The notes under the pieces were generated by a model, which searched no databases, was not told the origin of the DNA, and was given only the letters and a program-made list of their open reading frames with translations. Positions 18,548 to 26,856 of a stretch of DNA of 64,000 nucleotides are shown here, piece after piece; the first letter of the stretch is position 1; every line of letters begins with the position of its first letter. Origin of the DNA: Roseovarius arcticus (GTDB lineage Bacteria; Pseudomonadota; Alphaproteobacteria; Rhodobacterales; Rhodobacteraceae); the NCBI RefSeq assembly GCF_006125015.1, contig NZ_SZZN01000001.1, forward strand, positions 3,534,001 to 3,598,000. Direction: 5' to 3'. The position numbers and the translations under genes are program-made.

Positions 18548-19377
18548 CTAAGCGCGGCGGCGCGGGTCGCGCTGTCGACCTCTGGCCGCTCGCCAAACCA
18601 CCGCTCGAACCCTGGAACAGCCTGATGCAAAAGCATGCCAAGGCCGTCAACGGTATGGCACCCCATCTGCTCGGCGACCTCCAGCAGCTTGGTGCGCAAA
18701 GGCGCATAGACCAGATCTGTCACGACCGCGCCCTTTTGCAAGCCATCCAGCGGCACGCGCAATGGCTGCTGTCCTATCATGCCCAGCGACGTGGTGTTCA
18801 CGACCGTTGCCGCATAATCCATCATATTTCCTGCCTGAACCCAATCGAACACCCGCACCCGCTTGCCAAATTCCTGCGCCAGCGCATCAGCGCGAACGCG
18901 CGTACGGTTCGAGAGCAGCAATTCCGGAACGCCAGCATCCAGCAGCGCCGCGATAACCGCGCGCGATGCACCGCCCGCGCCCAGCACAGCGGCGGGCCCT
19001 GCCTTGGCATTCCACGCGCAAGGCGCGCTTTGCAGGTTTTTGATAAAGCCATATCCATCGGTGTTGTCGGCGTGAATCTTGCCATCTTTGCGAAAGATGA
19101 GCGTGTTCGCAGCCCCAATCAGCGTGGCGCGATCAGTGACCAGATCGGCGATATCGAGCACTTTTTCCTTGTGCGGGATCGTCACGTTCACCCCGACAAA
19201 GCCTGCCTTGGGCAGCGTGCGCAGCACAGTCTCCAGATCCTCGGCAGCGACATTCATTGGAATGTAGTGCCCGGCAAGGCCGCGCGTTTTCAGCCAATGC
19301 CTGTGGATCTGCGGCGAGCGAGAATGGGCGATAGGCGAGCCGATAACGCCGGCCAGCGGGATTGTATGTGCGCTCAT
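18544..19377 (-). CDS. aroE: Shikimate dehydrogenase
   Basis: It reduces 3-dehydroshikimate to shikimate with NADPH in aromatic amino-acid synthesis. The 277-residue protein has the substrate motif GSPIAHSRSP (13-22), NVTIPHKE with the catalytic lysine (about 67), NTDGYGF (about 104), the dinucleotide loop GAGGASRAV (about 130) and NRTRVRA. The C terminus has DGLGMLLHQA. 4-bp overlaps on both sides. Confidence 0.96.
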   Translation of the reverse strand: MSAHTIPLAGVIGSPIAHSRSPQIHRHWLKTRGLAGHYIPMNVAAEDLETVLRTLPKAGFVGVNVTIPHKEKVLDIADLVTDRATLIGAANTLIFRKDGKIHADNTDGYGFIKNLQSAPCAWNAKAGPAAVLGAGGASRAVIAALLDAGVPELLLSNRTRVRADALAQEFGKRVRVFDWVQAGNMMDYAATVVNTTSLGMIGQQPLRVPLDGLQKGAVVTDLVYAPLRTKLLEVAEQMGCHTVDGLGMLLHQAVPGFERWFGERPEVDSATRAAALR

Positions 19378-19973
19378 GACTTCAACTCTCCTCTGGCGGC
19401 GAGGAAAGTAATAATTTCCAGTAGGGGTAGGCCCATGACATGGAAATGATCGCCGATGATGCGCTGAAACAGCCGCACGCCCTCTTCCTCCAGTTTATAC
19501 GCGCCAACCGAATGCTGGATACTATCCCAGTTGCGCGCGATGTAATCATCCAGATATGCATCCGATACATCACGCATCTGCATCTGCACAACACCCACAT
19601 GGCGCCAGACCGGTGAGGCTCCGTCAGAAATCACCGCAGCTGAAATCAGCTTGTGCGTCCGGCCACGCATTGCAATGAGGTTTTCGCGCGCCTCGCTTTG
19701 CTTCTCGGCCTTGGATAGGATCGCGCCCTCCAGATCCAGAACTTGGTCGCAGCCGATAACCAGTGCGCCGGGATGCCGCTCACCAACTTTGCGGGCTTTC
19801 ATTTCTGCCAGCGCATCCGCGATATCGCGAGGTGGTGCGCCCTCCGCCAACAGGGCAGACTTCACGGCATCCTCATCAATGCGCGCAGGATGGACATCAA
19901 CAGCAATACCCGCGTTCTCCAGCAACGTGCGGCGAATGGCAGATTGGGACGCCAGAATGATGCGGACAGTCAT
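19374..19973 (-). CDS. maf: Maf family nucleotide pyrophosphatase
   Basis: The 199-residue Maf/HAM1-like pyrophosphatase is expected to hydrolyse non-canonical or pyrimidine nucleoside triphosphates to monophosphates (house-cleaning). It has SQSAIRRTLLENAG at the N terminus, the catalytic GCDQVL motif (about 78-83), LIAMRGRTHKLISA and the C-terminal VGAYKLEEEGVRLF and DHFHVMGLPLLE signatures. Start 19973 matches the family N terminus; a longer frame upstream enters the putative origin. A DnaA-box-like 9-mer overlaps the start codon. Confidence 0.93.
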   Translation of the reverse strand: MTVRIILASQSAIRRTLLENAGIAVDVHPARIDEDAVKSALLAEGAPPRDIADALAEMKARKVGERHPGALVIGCDQVLDLEGAILSKAEKQSEARENLIAMRGRTHKLISAAVISDGASPVWRHVGVVQMQMRDVSDAYLDDYIARNWDSIQHSVGAYKLEEEGVRLFQRIIGDHFHVMGLPLLEIITFLAARGELKS

Positions 19974-20228
19974 GTGGAAAACCCGTTGGCAAGTGGTGGT
20001 AGATCCGCCCGAGTTATCCCCATTCGCACGCCATTGCCAATGCCAGGCGGATAGCCCACGGTTTTCACGCTGGCGCCACGGCAAAAATCCCATGGTGGAT
20101 TGTATAAAATTTTGCGCGGGAGGAATCGGTTGGGGTCGAGGGTTATCCCAAGGCCGAGCAGCAAGAGCCGGATGGATTCTACGGGCATTATGCTGATATA
20201 TAGCAGACTGACTGACATACGCACAAAG

Positions 20229-20283
20229 GTATCCACATCTCTTCAGGCTGTTGCCAGATCTGTGGATGACCTAATAATCCACA
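20229..20283. promoter_or_regulatory. Cluster of three DnaA-box-like sites
   Basis: GTATCCACA (20229-20237, plus), TCATCCACA (complement of 20261-20269) and TAATCCACA (20275-20283, plus) each differ from TTATCCACA at one position and all keep the ATCCACA core. Three such sites within 55 bp, followed by AT-rich DNA, suggest a DnaA loading region. Confidence 0.6.
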
Positions 20284-20300
20284 GCATTGGCAATCCCTAC

Positions 20301-20345
20301 TTCATCATCATCCTTTCCTATATTTCTATATTATTATTAGGAAGA
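20301..20345. other. AT-rich putative DNA unwinding element
   Basis: Bases 20311-20340 contain only 6 G/C in 30, against a window average near 60%. The block has triplet-phased runs (CATCAT near 20303 and TTATTATTA near 20331) reminiscent of DnaA-trio repeats, which direct DnaA filament growth on single strands. It adjoins the DnaA-box cluster, ending 23 bp before hemJ. Confidence 0.5.
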
Positions 20346-20367
20346 CAGGCGCAGACAGGACACGTTC

Positions 20368-20817
20368 ATGATTCAATTTCTTGCAGAGATATATCTATGG
20401 ACGAAGGCGCTGCACATCGTGTCCGTCATCTCTTGGATGGCGGGCTTGTTCTATTTGCCACGCCTCTTTGTCTATCACATTGAGGCGGCGACGCCCGGCG
20501 ATAGCCGCGACGAGATATTTCAGGTGATGGAGCGTAGGTTGCTGCGGGCGATCATGAACCCGGCAATGATCGCAACATGGGTGTTTGGCCTAATGCTAGT
20601 GTTCACACCTGGGATTGTGGACTGGGGGTCCGTTTGGCCATGGACCAAGGCGACAGGCGTTTTAGGAATGACGTGGTTTCATCATTGGCTGGGCGCGCGC
20701 CGTAAGGAGCTGAATAACGGCACATGCAAGGTCAGTGGGCGCGGTTTTCGCCTCATGAACGAGGTGCCGACCATTTTGCTAATCGTGATCGTCTTTTCTG
20801 TCGTCCTGCGATTTTAA
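20368..20817 (+). CDS. hemJ: Protoporphyrinogen oxidase HemJ
   Basis: This oxygen-independent membrane protoporphyrinogen IX oxidase of haem (and bacteriochlorophyll) synthesis replaces HemG/HemY in most alphaproteobacteria. The 149-residue protein has four hydrophobic segments, the conserved histidine in WTKALHIVSVISWMAGLFYLPRL (split here at two helices), a second conserved MTWFHHWLG motif, and RLMNEVPTILLIVIV at the C terminus. AGGA precedes the ATG. The divergent upstream region is the candidate origin. Confidence 0.93.
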   Translation: MIQFLAEIYLWTKALHIVSVISWMAGLFYLPRLFVYHIEAATPGDSRDEIFQVMERRLLRAIMNPAMIATWVFGLMLVFTPGIVDWGSVWPWTKATGVLGMTWFHHWLGARRKELNNGTCKVSGRGFRLMNEVPTILLIVIVFSVVLRF

Positions 20818-20824
20818 CCGGTGA

Positions 20825-20851
20825 TTGACTCGGGCGCGCGTCGCTTGTAAT
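20825..20851 (+). promoter_or_regulatory. Possible sigma-70 promoter of rho
   Basis: TTGACT (20825-20830) and TGTAAT (20846-20851) are separated by 15 bp, slightly short. The resulting leader of roughly 75-80 nt before rho would leave space for the autogenous Rho-dependent attenuation known for rho genes. By-eye call only. Confidence 0.35.
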
Positions 20852-20936
20852 TAGCGGTGAGCCGCCCGTCCGGGATGCGCATTTTCATATTCAATTCTAT
20901 CTATTCCGCGCCGATCCTGCGCGCTTGAGGTTTCCA

Positions 20937-22208
20937 ATGTCCGAAGACCGTCTGAACCTGTCCGATCTCAAGGCGCACACCGCCAAGGATCTTTTGTCCA
21001 TGGCAGAAGAGTTGGAGATCGAGAACGCCTCGACCATGCGCAAGGGTGAGATGATGTTCTCGATCCTGAAAGAGCGAGCGGAAGAAGGTTGGACTGTATT
21101 TGGTGATGGGGTGCTTGAAGTTATGCAGGATGGTTTCGGCTTTCTGCGCTCAACTGGGGCAAATTATCTGTCTGGCCCCGACGATATCTATGTCTCGCCC
21201 GACATGATCAGGCAGTTTTCGCTGCGCACAGGCGATACCATCGACGGAGAAATGAAGCAGCCCGACGACACTGAGCGTTATTTTGCCCTGACCAGCGTGA
21301 CCCAGATCAACTACGAAGATCCTGAGAAAGCCCGTCATAAGATCGCGTTCGATAACCTAACGCCGCTCTATCCGGACGAGCGCCTGACGCTGGAAATCGA
21401 TGATCCGACGATCAAGGACAAATCGGCGCGTATCATTGATCTGGTCGCGCCCATCGGCAAAGGCCAGCGCTCGCTGATCGTCGCGCCCCCGCGTACGGGT
21501 AAGACGATGATCATGCAAAACATCGCGGCTAGCATCGAGCGCAACCATCCGGAATGCTATTTGATCGTTCTGCTAATCGACGAGCGGCCTGAGGAGGTCA
21601 CTGACATGCAGCGGTCCGTCAAAGGTGAGGTCGTTAGCTCGACCTTCGACGAGCCTGCGACGCGGCACGTGGCGGTTAGTGAAATGGTGATCGAAAAGGC
21701 CAAGCGCCTGGTCGAGCATAAGCGAGATGTGGTGATCCTTCTGGATTCGATCACAAGACTTGGTAGGGCATACAATACTGTCGTTCCATCGTCGGGCAAG
21801 GTTTTGACCGGTGGTGTGGATGCGAATGCACTTCAACGACCTAAACGATTCTTTGGCGCAGCGCGCAATATCGAAGAAGGTGGCTCGCTCACAATCATTT
21901 CGACAGCGCTGATTGATACAGGCAGCCGGATGGACGAGGTCATCTTTGAAGAATTCAAAGGTACTGGTAACTCTGAGTTGGTCCTGGATCGCAAGATCGC
22001 TGACAAGCGCGTATTCCCCGCGATCGATATTCTGAAATCAGGCACACGCAAAGAAGAGCTGCTGGTCGACAAGCTGGACTTGCAAAAGACGTTTGTACTT
22101 CGCCGCATCCTTAACCCAATGGGTACAACCGATGCCGTGGAGTTCCTGATTTCCAAACTCAAGCAAACCAAGACAAACGCCGAATTCTTTGACTCGATGA
22201 ATACCTGA
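20937..22208 (+). CDS. rho: Transcription termination factor Rho
   Basis: The 423-residue hexameric RNA helicase terminates transcription. It has the N-terminal Rho domain ([23 protein letters not shown]), an RNA-binding cold-shock-like domain with the [11 protein letters not shown] motif, Walker A APPRTGKT (about 183-190), Walker [16 protein letters not shown], the Q-loop region [12 protein letters not shown] and R-loop region. Start 20937 has GAGG 6 nt upstream; the TTG at 20925 overlaps that site. Confidence 0.98.
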   Translation: MSEDRLNLSDLKAHTAKDLLSMAEELEIENASTMRKGEMMFSILKERAEEGWTVFGDGVLEVMQDGFGFLRSTGANYLSGPDDIYVSPDMIRQFSLRTGDTIDGEMKQPDDTERYFALTSVTQINYEDPEKARHKIAFDNLTPLYPDERLTLEIDDPTIKDKSARIIDLVAPIGKGQRSLIVAPPRTGKTMIMQNIAASIERNHPECYLIVLLIDERPEEVTDMQRSVKGEVVSSTFDEPATRHVAVSEMVIEKAKRLVEHKRDVVILLDSITRLGRAYNTVVPSSGKVLTGGVDANALQRPKRFFGAARNIEEGGSLTIISTALIDTGSRMDEVIFEEFKGTGNSELVLDRKIADKRVFPAIDILKSGTRKEELLVDKLDLQKTFVLRRILNPMGTTDAVEFLISKLKQTKTNAEFFDSMNT

Positions 22209-22265
22209 CAACTAACTGGCGATCCCGATTGGCATACAATGCCCCATCGGACAACGGAGGCGGGC

Positions 22266-23552
22266 ATGGATACGATCTACGCAATGTCCTCAGCACAGGG
22301 CAGGGCCGGGGTTTCGATTATCCGCGTGTCCGGAGCTGATGCGTGGTTTGCGTGTGAGGTCATCTGCGGGGATGTGCCATCGGCGCGCCTGGCGTCAGTA
22401 CGTACCTTGCGGAATTCAGAAGGCGATGTTCTTGATCAGGCGCTGGTTCTGACATTCGCCGAGGGCGCAAGCTTCACTGGCGAAGAATCTGTTGAATTTC
22501 AGGTGCATGGTAGTACCGCAGTGGTTTCGGCAATGCTTGAGACGCTGTCCAGTATCAAAGGCCTTAGGCCGGCCGACCCAGGTGAGTTCACGCGGCGCGC
22601 ACTAGACAACGGCTGTCTTGATCTAGCGCAGGTTGAGGGTTTGGCGGACTTGATCGACGCTGAAACTGAGGCTCAACGCAAGCAAGCTCTGAGGGTGTTT
22701 TCTGGCGAATTGGGAAGTCGCGCCGACGAATGGCGCCGGAAGCTGATACGGTCCGCAGCGCTGATGGAAGCGACGATCGACTTTGCAGATGAAGAAGTCC
22801 CGGTCGACGTGTCGCCAGAAGTTAGCAGCTTGATATCCAGTGTGATTGCCGATCTTAAGCATGAGATTTCAGGAACGCACGCTGCCGAGCGTATACGTGC
22901 AGGCTTTGAAGTCGCGATCATCGGTTCGCCGAACGTAGGCAAATCGACGTTGCTAAATAGACTGGCCGGTCGCGATGCAGCTATTACCTCTGATATTGCG
23001 GGCACAACGCGTGATGTTATCGAGGTACGGATGGATATCGTTGGCCTGCCCGTAACGTTGCTGGACACCGCCGGGTTGCGGGATACAGATGATCGAATTG
23101 AGGCGTTGGGAGTCGACCTGGCCCGAAAGCGCGCTACCGCCGCCGATTTGAGAGTTTTTCTTGTTTCGCCTAACTGCCCTCTGCCGTTTGAGCCAGAGAA
23201 GGACGATATCGTCCTTGTAGCGAAATGTGACGTTCAAACAGGCGAGTATCCCGGCATTTCGGGGAAAACCGGTGCAGGCGTTGATGATCTGATCGGATGG
23301 ATTGCAAAGGTACTGTCGACTCGCGCTTCGAACGCGGGCATCGCTACACGTGCGCGTCATCGGGAGGCAATGACGCGCGGCGCGGCTTCATTAGAGGCGG
23401 CGTTAGAGCTCATGCGCGATGGGGAGGATTCCGCCGATTTGGCAGCGGAGGAGTTGCGAAGCGCTGTTCGGGGCCTCGATTCTCTGGTAGGGTGTGTTGA
23501 TGTAGAAAGCGTGCTAGACGAAATCTTTGCTAGTTTTTGCCTAGGTAAGTAA
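22266..23552 (+). CDS. mnmE: tRNA modification GTPase MnmE
   Basis: With MnmG it installs the cmnm5/nm5 group on wobble U34 of tRNAs. The 428-residue protein has an N-terminal folate-binding domain (DTIYAMSSAQGRAGVSIIRVSG), a helical domain, and a G domain with G1 GSPNVGKST (about 220-228), G2 DIAGTTRD and G3 DTAGLRDTDD. The C terminus FCLGK keeps the essential cysteine. G4 reads VAKCD rather than NKxD, so the usual Asn is missing. CGGAGG lies 5 nt before ATG 22266. mnmG follows 3 bp later. Confidence 0.96.
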   Translation: MDTIYAMSSAQGRAGVSIIRVSGADAWFACEVICGDVPSARLASVRTLRNSEGDVLDQALVLTFAEGASFTGEESVEFQVHGSTAVVSAMLETLSSIKGLRPADPGEFTRRALDNGCLDLAQVEGLADLIDAETEAQRKQALRVFSGELGSRADEWRRKLIRSAALMEATIDFADEEVPVDVSPEVSSLISSVIADLKHEISGTHAAERIRAGFEVAIIGSPNVGKSTLLNRLAGRDAAITSDIAGTTRDVIEVRMDIVGLPVTLLDTAGLRDTDDRIEALGVDLARKRATAADLRVFLVSPNCPLPFEPEKDDIVLVAKCDVQTGEYPGISGKTGAGVDDLIGWIAKVLSTRASNAGIATRARHREAMTRGAASLEAALELMRDGEDSADLAAEELRSAVRGLDSLVGCVDVESVLDEIFASFCLGK

Positions 23553-23555
23553 GGA

Positions 23556-25433
23556 GTGTTTCACGTGAAACATTGCGATTTTGATGTTTTGGTCATCGGT
23601 GGCGGGCATGCAGGCGCGGATGCTGCGCATGCATCCGCACGTACTGGTACAAGAACAGCGCTGATCACTCTGTCTCGCAACAGTATTGGCGTCATGTCAT
23701 GCAATCCGGCAATCGGCGGTCTAGGCAAAGGCCACCTGGTGCGCGAAATTGATGCGCTTGATGGTGTTATGGGGCGCGTTGCAGACGCGGCGGGTATCCA
23801 ATTTCGCCTTTTGAATCGCCGAAAAGGTCCTGCAGTCCAGGGCCCTCGAGCTCAGGCCGACCGTCACATTTACCGGATGAAGATGCTCGCTGAACTGGAA
23901 GCGCAAGAGAACCTTACGATCATTGAGGGCGAAGCTGCTGACTTTATGATGCGAAGTGGCAGCGTCTGCGGTGTGGTTCTCGCCGACGGCTCCGAGGTAG
24001 CGAGCAAAGCAGTCGTTCTGACGACGGGCACTTTCTTGCGGGGCGTTATTCACATCGGCGATGTCTCGCGACCTGGCGGGCGATTGGGCGACAAGCCTTC
24101 GGTGAAGTTAGCCGAACGTCTCGACAGTTTTGACCTCAGAATGGGACGGTTGAAAACTGGCACTCCGCCGCGGCTTGACGCGCGGACGATCAACTGGGAT
24201 TGCCTTGAATCGCAGCCGGGTGACTCTGAGCCAGTGATGTTTTCGTTTCTGTCGAAAGGCGTCCAGGCTCGTCAGATCTCCTGCGGCATTACCCACACGA
24301 ATGAGAATACGCATGAAATTATTCGTGCGAATCTTGAACGATCCGCGATGTATGGAGGGCAGATAGATGGAGTCGGACCGCGATACTGCCCATCTATCGA
24401 AGATAAAGTGGTACGGTTCGCCGACAAAACGTCGCATCAAATTTTCTTAGAACCGGAAAGCCTGACTGATCATTTGATCTATCCAAACGGCATTTCAACA
24501 TCCCTGCCCGAGGATGTGCAGGTTAAGTATGTCCGATCGATCCATGGACTTGAGAATGCAGAAATTCGTCAGCCGGGGTATGCTATCGAATACGACTACA
24601 TCGATCCGCGCGTTTTAGATGCCAGCCTCATGGTTCGGGACGTGCCCGGGCTATATCTTGCCGGCCAAATCAATGGAACTACAGGGTACGAAGAGGCAGC
24701 CGCGCAGGGGCTGGTGGCTGGTCTAAATGCGAGTTTGGCTGCATCGGGGCAGGCGCCTGCGCTTTTTAGTCGGTCCAGCAGCTACATCGGGGTCATGATT
24801 GATGATCTTATAACCCGTGGCGTTAGCGAACCCTATCGAATGTTCACATCACGAGCCGAGTTCCGGCTGTCGCTGCGCGCAGATAATGCCGACCAACGAT
24901 TGACTGGTCAGGGGATATCGTGGGGCTGCGTTTCGGACGTGCGCCGTATCGTGTTTGATCGCAAAATGGCAGACCTCAACTCTGCACGCAACCTAATCAC
25001 GGAACATACGTATACTCCTCAGCAACTGTTGGCGCTCGGGCTGAAGATCAATCAAGATGGGAGCAGACGGAATGGCTATCAGGTTCTTTCTCTTCCAGAA
25101 GCCAAATTTGAACATTTGATCCGACTCAATCCAAAGCTCGATGAGATTGAGGATGAGGTCCGGTCGCAGTTAGAAAAAGATGCGCTCTACTCAACTTACA
25201 TCGCGCGGCAGGAGCGGGACGTAGCGCTGATGCGTCGGGATGAGGCGCATGTAATTCCCAAAAGCTTCGATTATCAAGTCCTTGACGGACTTTCGAACGA
25301 ACTGAAGGTAAAGTTGCAGGCAGTTCGCCCGGCGAATTTGGCTCATGCTGCGCGGATTGACGGAATGACCCCAGCGGCCCTTACTTTGCTTCTTACTAGA
25401 TTGCGATCGGGTGATCGGGTGCGGGCGGTGTGA
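23556..25433 (+). CDS. mnmG: tRNA uridine-5-carboxymethylaminomethyl synthesis enzyme MnmG (GidA)
   Basis: This FAD/NADH partner of MnmE modifies tRNA U34. The 625-residue protein has FAD-binding [12 protein letters not shown] at the N terminus, [23 protein letters not shown] (split over the conserved region), GTPPRLD, a cysteine in CPSIEDK, and the C-terminal helical domain binding MnmE. Two GTG starts are possible. 23556 gives the common MFHVKH start but overlaps the AAGGAG site (23551-23556). 23565 gives 622 residues with proper 8-nt spacing and may be the real one. A perfect parS palindrome covers the start. Confidence 0.95.
   Translation: MFHVKHCDFDVLVIGGGHAGADAAHASARTGTRTALITLSRNSIGVMSCNPAIGGLGKGHLVREIDALDGVMGRVADAAGIQFRLLNRRKGPAVQGPRAQADRHIYRMKMLAELEAQENLTIIEGEAADFMMRSGSVCGVVLADGSEVASKAVVLTTGTFLRGVIHIGDVSRPGGRLGDKPSVKLAERLDSFDLRMGRLKTGTPPRLDARTINWDCLESQPGDSEPVMFSFLSKGVQARQISCGITHTNENTHEIIRANLERSAMYGGQIDGVGPRYCPSIEDKVVRFADKTSHQIFLEPESLTDHLIYPNGISTSLPEDVQVKYVRSIHGLENAEIRQPGYAIEYDYIDPRVLDASLMVRDVPGLYLAGQINGTTGYEEAAAQGLVAGLNASLAASGQAPALFSRSSSYIGVMIDDLITRGVSEPYRMFTSRAEFRLSLRADNADQRLTGQGISWGCVSDVRRIVFDRKMADLNSARNLITEHTYTPQQLLALGLKINQDGSRRNGYQVLSLPEAKFEHLIRLNPKLDEIEDEVRSQLEKDALYSTYIARQERDVALMRRDEAHVIPKSFDYQVLDGLSNELKVKLQAVRPANLAHAARIDGMTPAALTLLLTRLRSGDRVRAV
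23557..23572. promoter_or_regulatory. parS centromere site 1
   Basis: TGTTTCACGTGAAACA is a perfect match to the 16-bp parS palindrome bound by chromosomal ParB. It lies over the translation start of mnmG and encodes the FHVKH residues. ParB loads here, spreads and is moved by ParA to segregate the origin region. The parAB genes lie 2.5 kb downstream. Confidence 0.95.
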
Positions 25434-26038
25434 GTTCTATGCTGGATAATGTTTCACGTGAAACATTAGACCGACTGCGCGCGTTGGAAAACATAACGCT
25501 TAAGTGGACAAAAAAGATCAACCTTATATCCCGTGAAAGTGCGGAAATGCTGTGGGAGCGGCATATTTTGGATTCGATCCAAGTATACAGAATAGCACCT
25601 AGCCAGATTGATCACTGGGCAGATTTGGGGTCCGGCGGAGGATATCCTGGCCTCGTCGTGGCAATTCTTGCTCACGCTACAAACGCGCCGCCGCGGATTA
25701 CTCTTGTCGAGAGTGACGAACGGAAATGCGCTTTCTTGCGCGCGGCACTACGGGAGGTTGGGGTGGTTGCGACCGTAATTAATGACCGAATTGAAGCAGT
25801 CCCACCGTTGACTGCGGATATTCTGTCGGCCCGCGCACTGGCGGATCTGCCTACTTTGTTGGCGTATGCAGAACAGCATCTGGCCGCGAACGGAACTGCA
25901 ATTTTTCCAAAGGGCGCGCAGTGGGAAAATGAGCTTAACACCGCAAGAACTGAGTGGAAGTTTGATTGCACTGCGACTAAAAGTGAACTGAAAGCTGACG
26001 CCGCGATTCTCAGCATTAAAGGAGTGTCCCGTGTCTGA
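25430..26038 (+). CDS. rsmG: 16S rRNA (guanine527-N7)-methyltransferase RsmG (GidB)
   Basis: This SAM-dependent methyltransferase makes m7G527 of 16S rRNA; loss gives low-level streptomycin resistance in other bacteria. The 202-residue protein has [11 protein letters not shown] and ERHILDSI N-terminal motifs, SAM-binding [18 protein letters not shown] (around 65-80) and [13 protein letters not shown]. The GTG start overlaps the mnmG stop (GTGA); ATG 25439 is an alternative. A parS site encodes residues NVSRET at the N terminus. Confidence 0.95.
   Translation: MSSMLDNVSRETLDRLRALENITLKWTKKINLISRESAEMLWERHILDSIQVYRIAPSQIDHWADLGSGGGYPGLVVAILAHATNAPPRITLVESDERKCAFLRAALREVGVVATVINDRIEAVPPLTADILSARALADLPTLLAYAEQHLAANGTAIFPKGAQWENELNTARTEWKFDCTATKSELKADAAILSIKGVSRV
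25450..25465. promoter_or_regulatory. parS centromere site 2
   Basis: A second perfect copy of TGTTTCACGTGAAACA, 1.9 kb from the first, lies inside codons 7-12 of rsmG. Its location supports this window as the origin-proximal segregation region. Confidence 0.95.
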
Positions 26039-26840
26039 TTTAGCCCGCCCATACGGGCCACGAATTATAGCGGTCGCAAACCAGAAAGGTGGAGTCGGTA
26101 AGACGACCACGACAATAAATCTTGGCGCGGCCTTGGCCGAACAAGGTTTGCGCGTACTGATCGTCGATCTGGACCCACAGGGAAATGCGTCGACGGGTCT
26201 TGGGATTGAGGTGGATGATCGCGAGTTTACGACGTACGAGTTGTTGCTCGAAGATATCGACCTAGGGCAGGTCGTACAGCCCACCAACAGAGAAAATCTG
26301 ATGATAATCCCAGCAACGGTTGATCTTAGCTCTGCTGATATCGAGCTGATTTCGAACGAAAAGCGCAGCTTCCTTCTGCATGATGCATTGCGCCAGACAG
26401 CAATGGATCGCTACGATCTCGATTATGTGCTCATCGATTGCCCGCCATCACTTAACTTGTTGACCGTAAATGCGATGGTGGCCTCTCATTCGGTCTTGGT
26501 ACCGCTACAGAGCGAATTTTTTGCGCTTGAGGGGTTGTCACAGCTCATGTTGACGATCAGGGAGGTACGTCAATCGGCCAATCCAAATCTGCGGATCGAG
26601 GGTGTGGTCCTGACGATGTTCGATGCGCGAAATAATCTATCAGGCCAGGTTGAGCGGGACGCTCGGGAAAACCTTGGCGATTTGGTTTTTAAGACGATGA
26701 TACCCAGAAACGTTAGGTTAAGCGAAGCACCGTCATATGCGATGTCCGTGCTGGAATATGACTCGCAGTCACGCGGCGCGAACGCTTATCGCGCGCTGGC
26801 AAAGGAATTGGTCAAAAACAGGACGCCGGTGGCGGCTTAG
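26031..26840 (+). CDS. parA: Chromosome-partitioning ATPase ParA
   Basis: This Walker-type ATPase forms a nucleoid-bound gradient that pulls ParB-parS complexes to the poles. The 269-residue protein has a deviant Walker A KGGVGKTTT (19-27) with the signature lysine, Walker A' LIVDLDPQGNASTGLG, Walker B VLIDCPPSLNLLTVNA, and switch residues around GVVLTMFDARNNLS. The GTG start has AAAGGAG 6 nt upstream and overlaps rsmG by 8 bp. Confidence 0.97.
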   Translation: MSDLARPYGPRIIAVANQKGGVGKTTTTINLGAALAEQGLRVLIVDLDPQGNASTGLGIEVDDREFTTYELLLEDIDLGQVVQPTNRENLMIIPATVDLSSADIELISNEKRSFLLHDALRQTAMDRYDLDYVLIDCPPSLNLLTVNAMVASHSVLVPLQSEFFALEGLSQLMLTIREVRQSANPNLRIEGVVLTMFDARNNLSGQVERDARENLGDLVFKTMIPRNVRLSEAPSYAMSVLEYDSQSRGANAYRALAKELVKNRTPVAA

Positions 26841-26856
26841 ACAAGGGGCAGAACAA

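Larger units (their letters stand above)
19974..20367. other. Candidate chromosomal replication origin (oriC)
   Basis: This 394-bp gene-free stretch lies between divergent maf and hemJ, next to rho and about 6 kb from parAB and two parS sites. DnaA-box-like 9-mers with one mismatch to TTATCCACA are at 19973-19981 (minus), 20014-20022 (plus), 20229-20237 (plus), 20261-20269 (minus) and 20275-20283 (plus); a weaker one is at 20143-20151. Immediately beside the last three lies an AT-rich block. Clustered boxes plus an unwinding-like element in this gene context are what alphaproteobacterial origins show. No box is a perfect consensus, and function is inferred. Confidence 0.65.
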
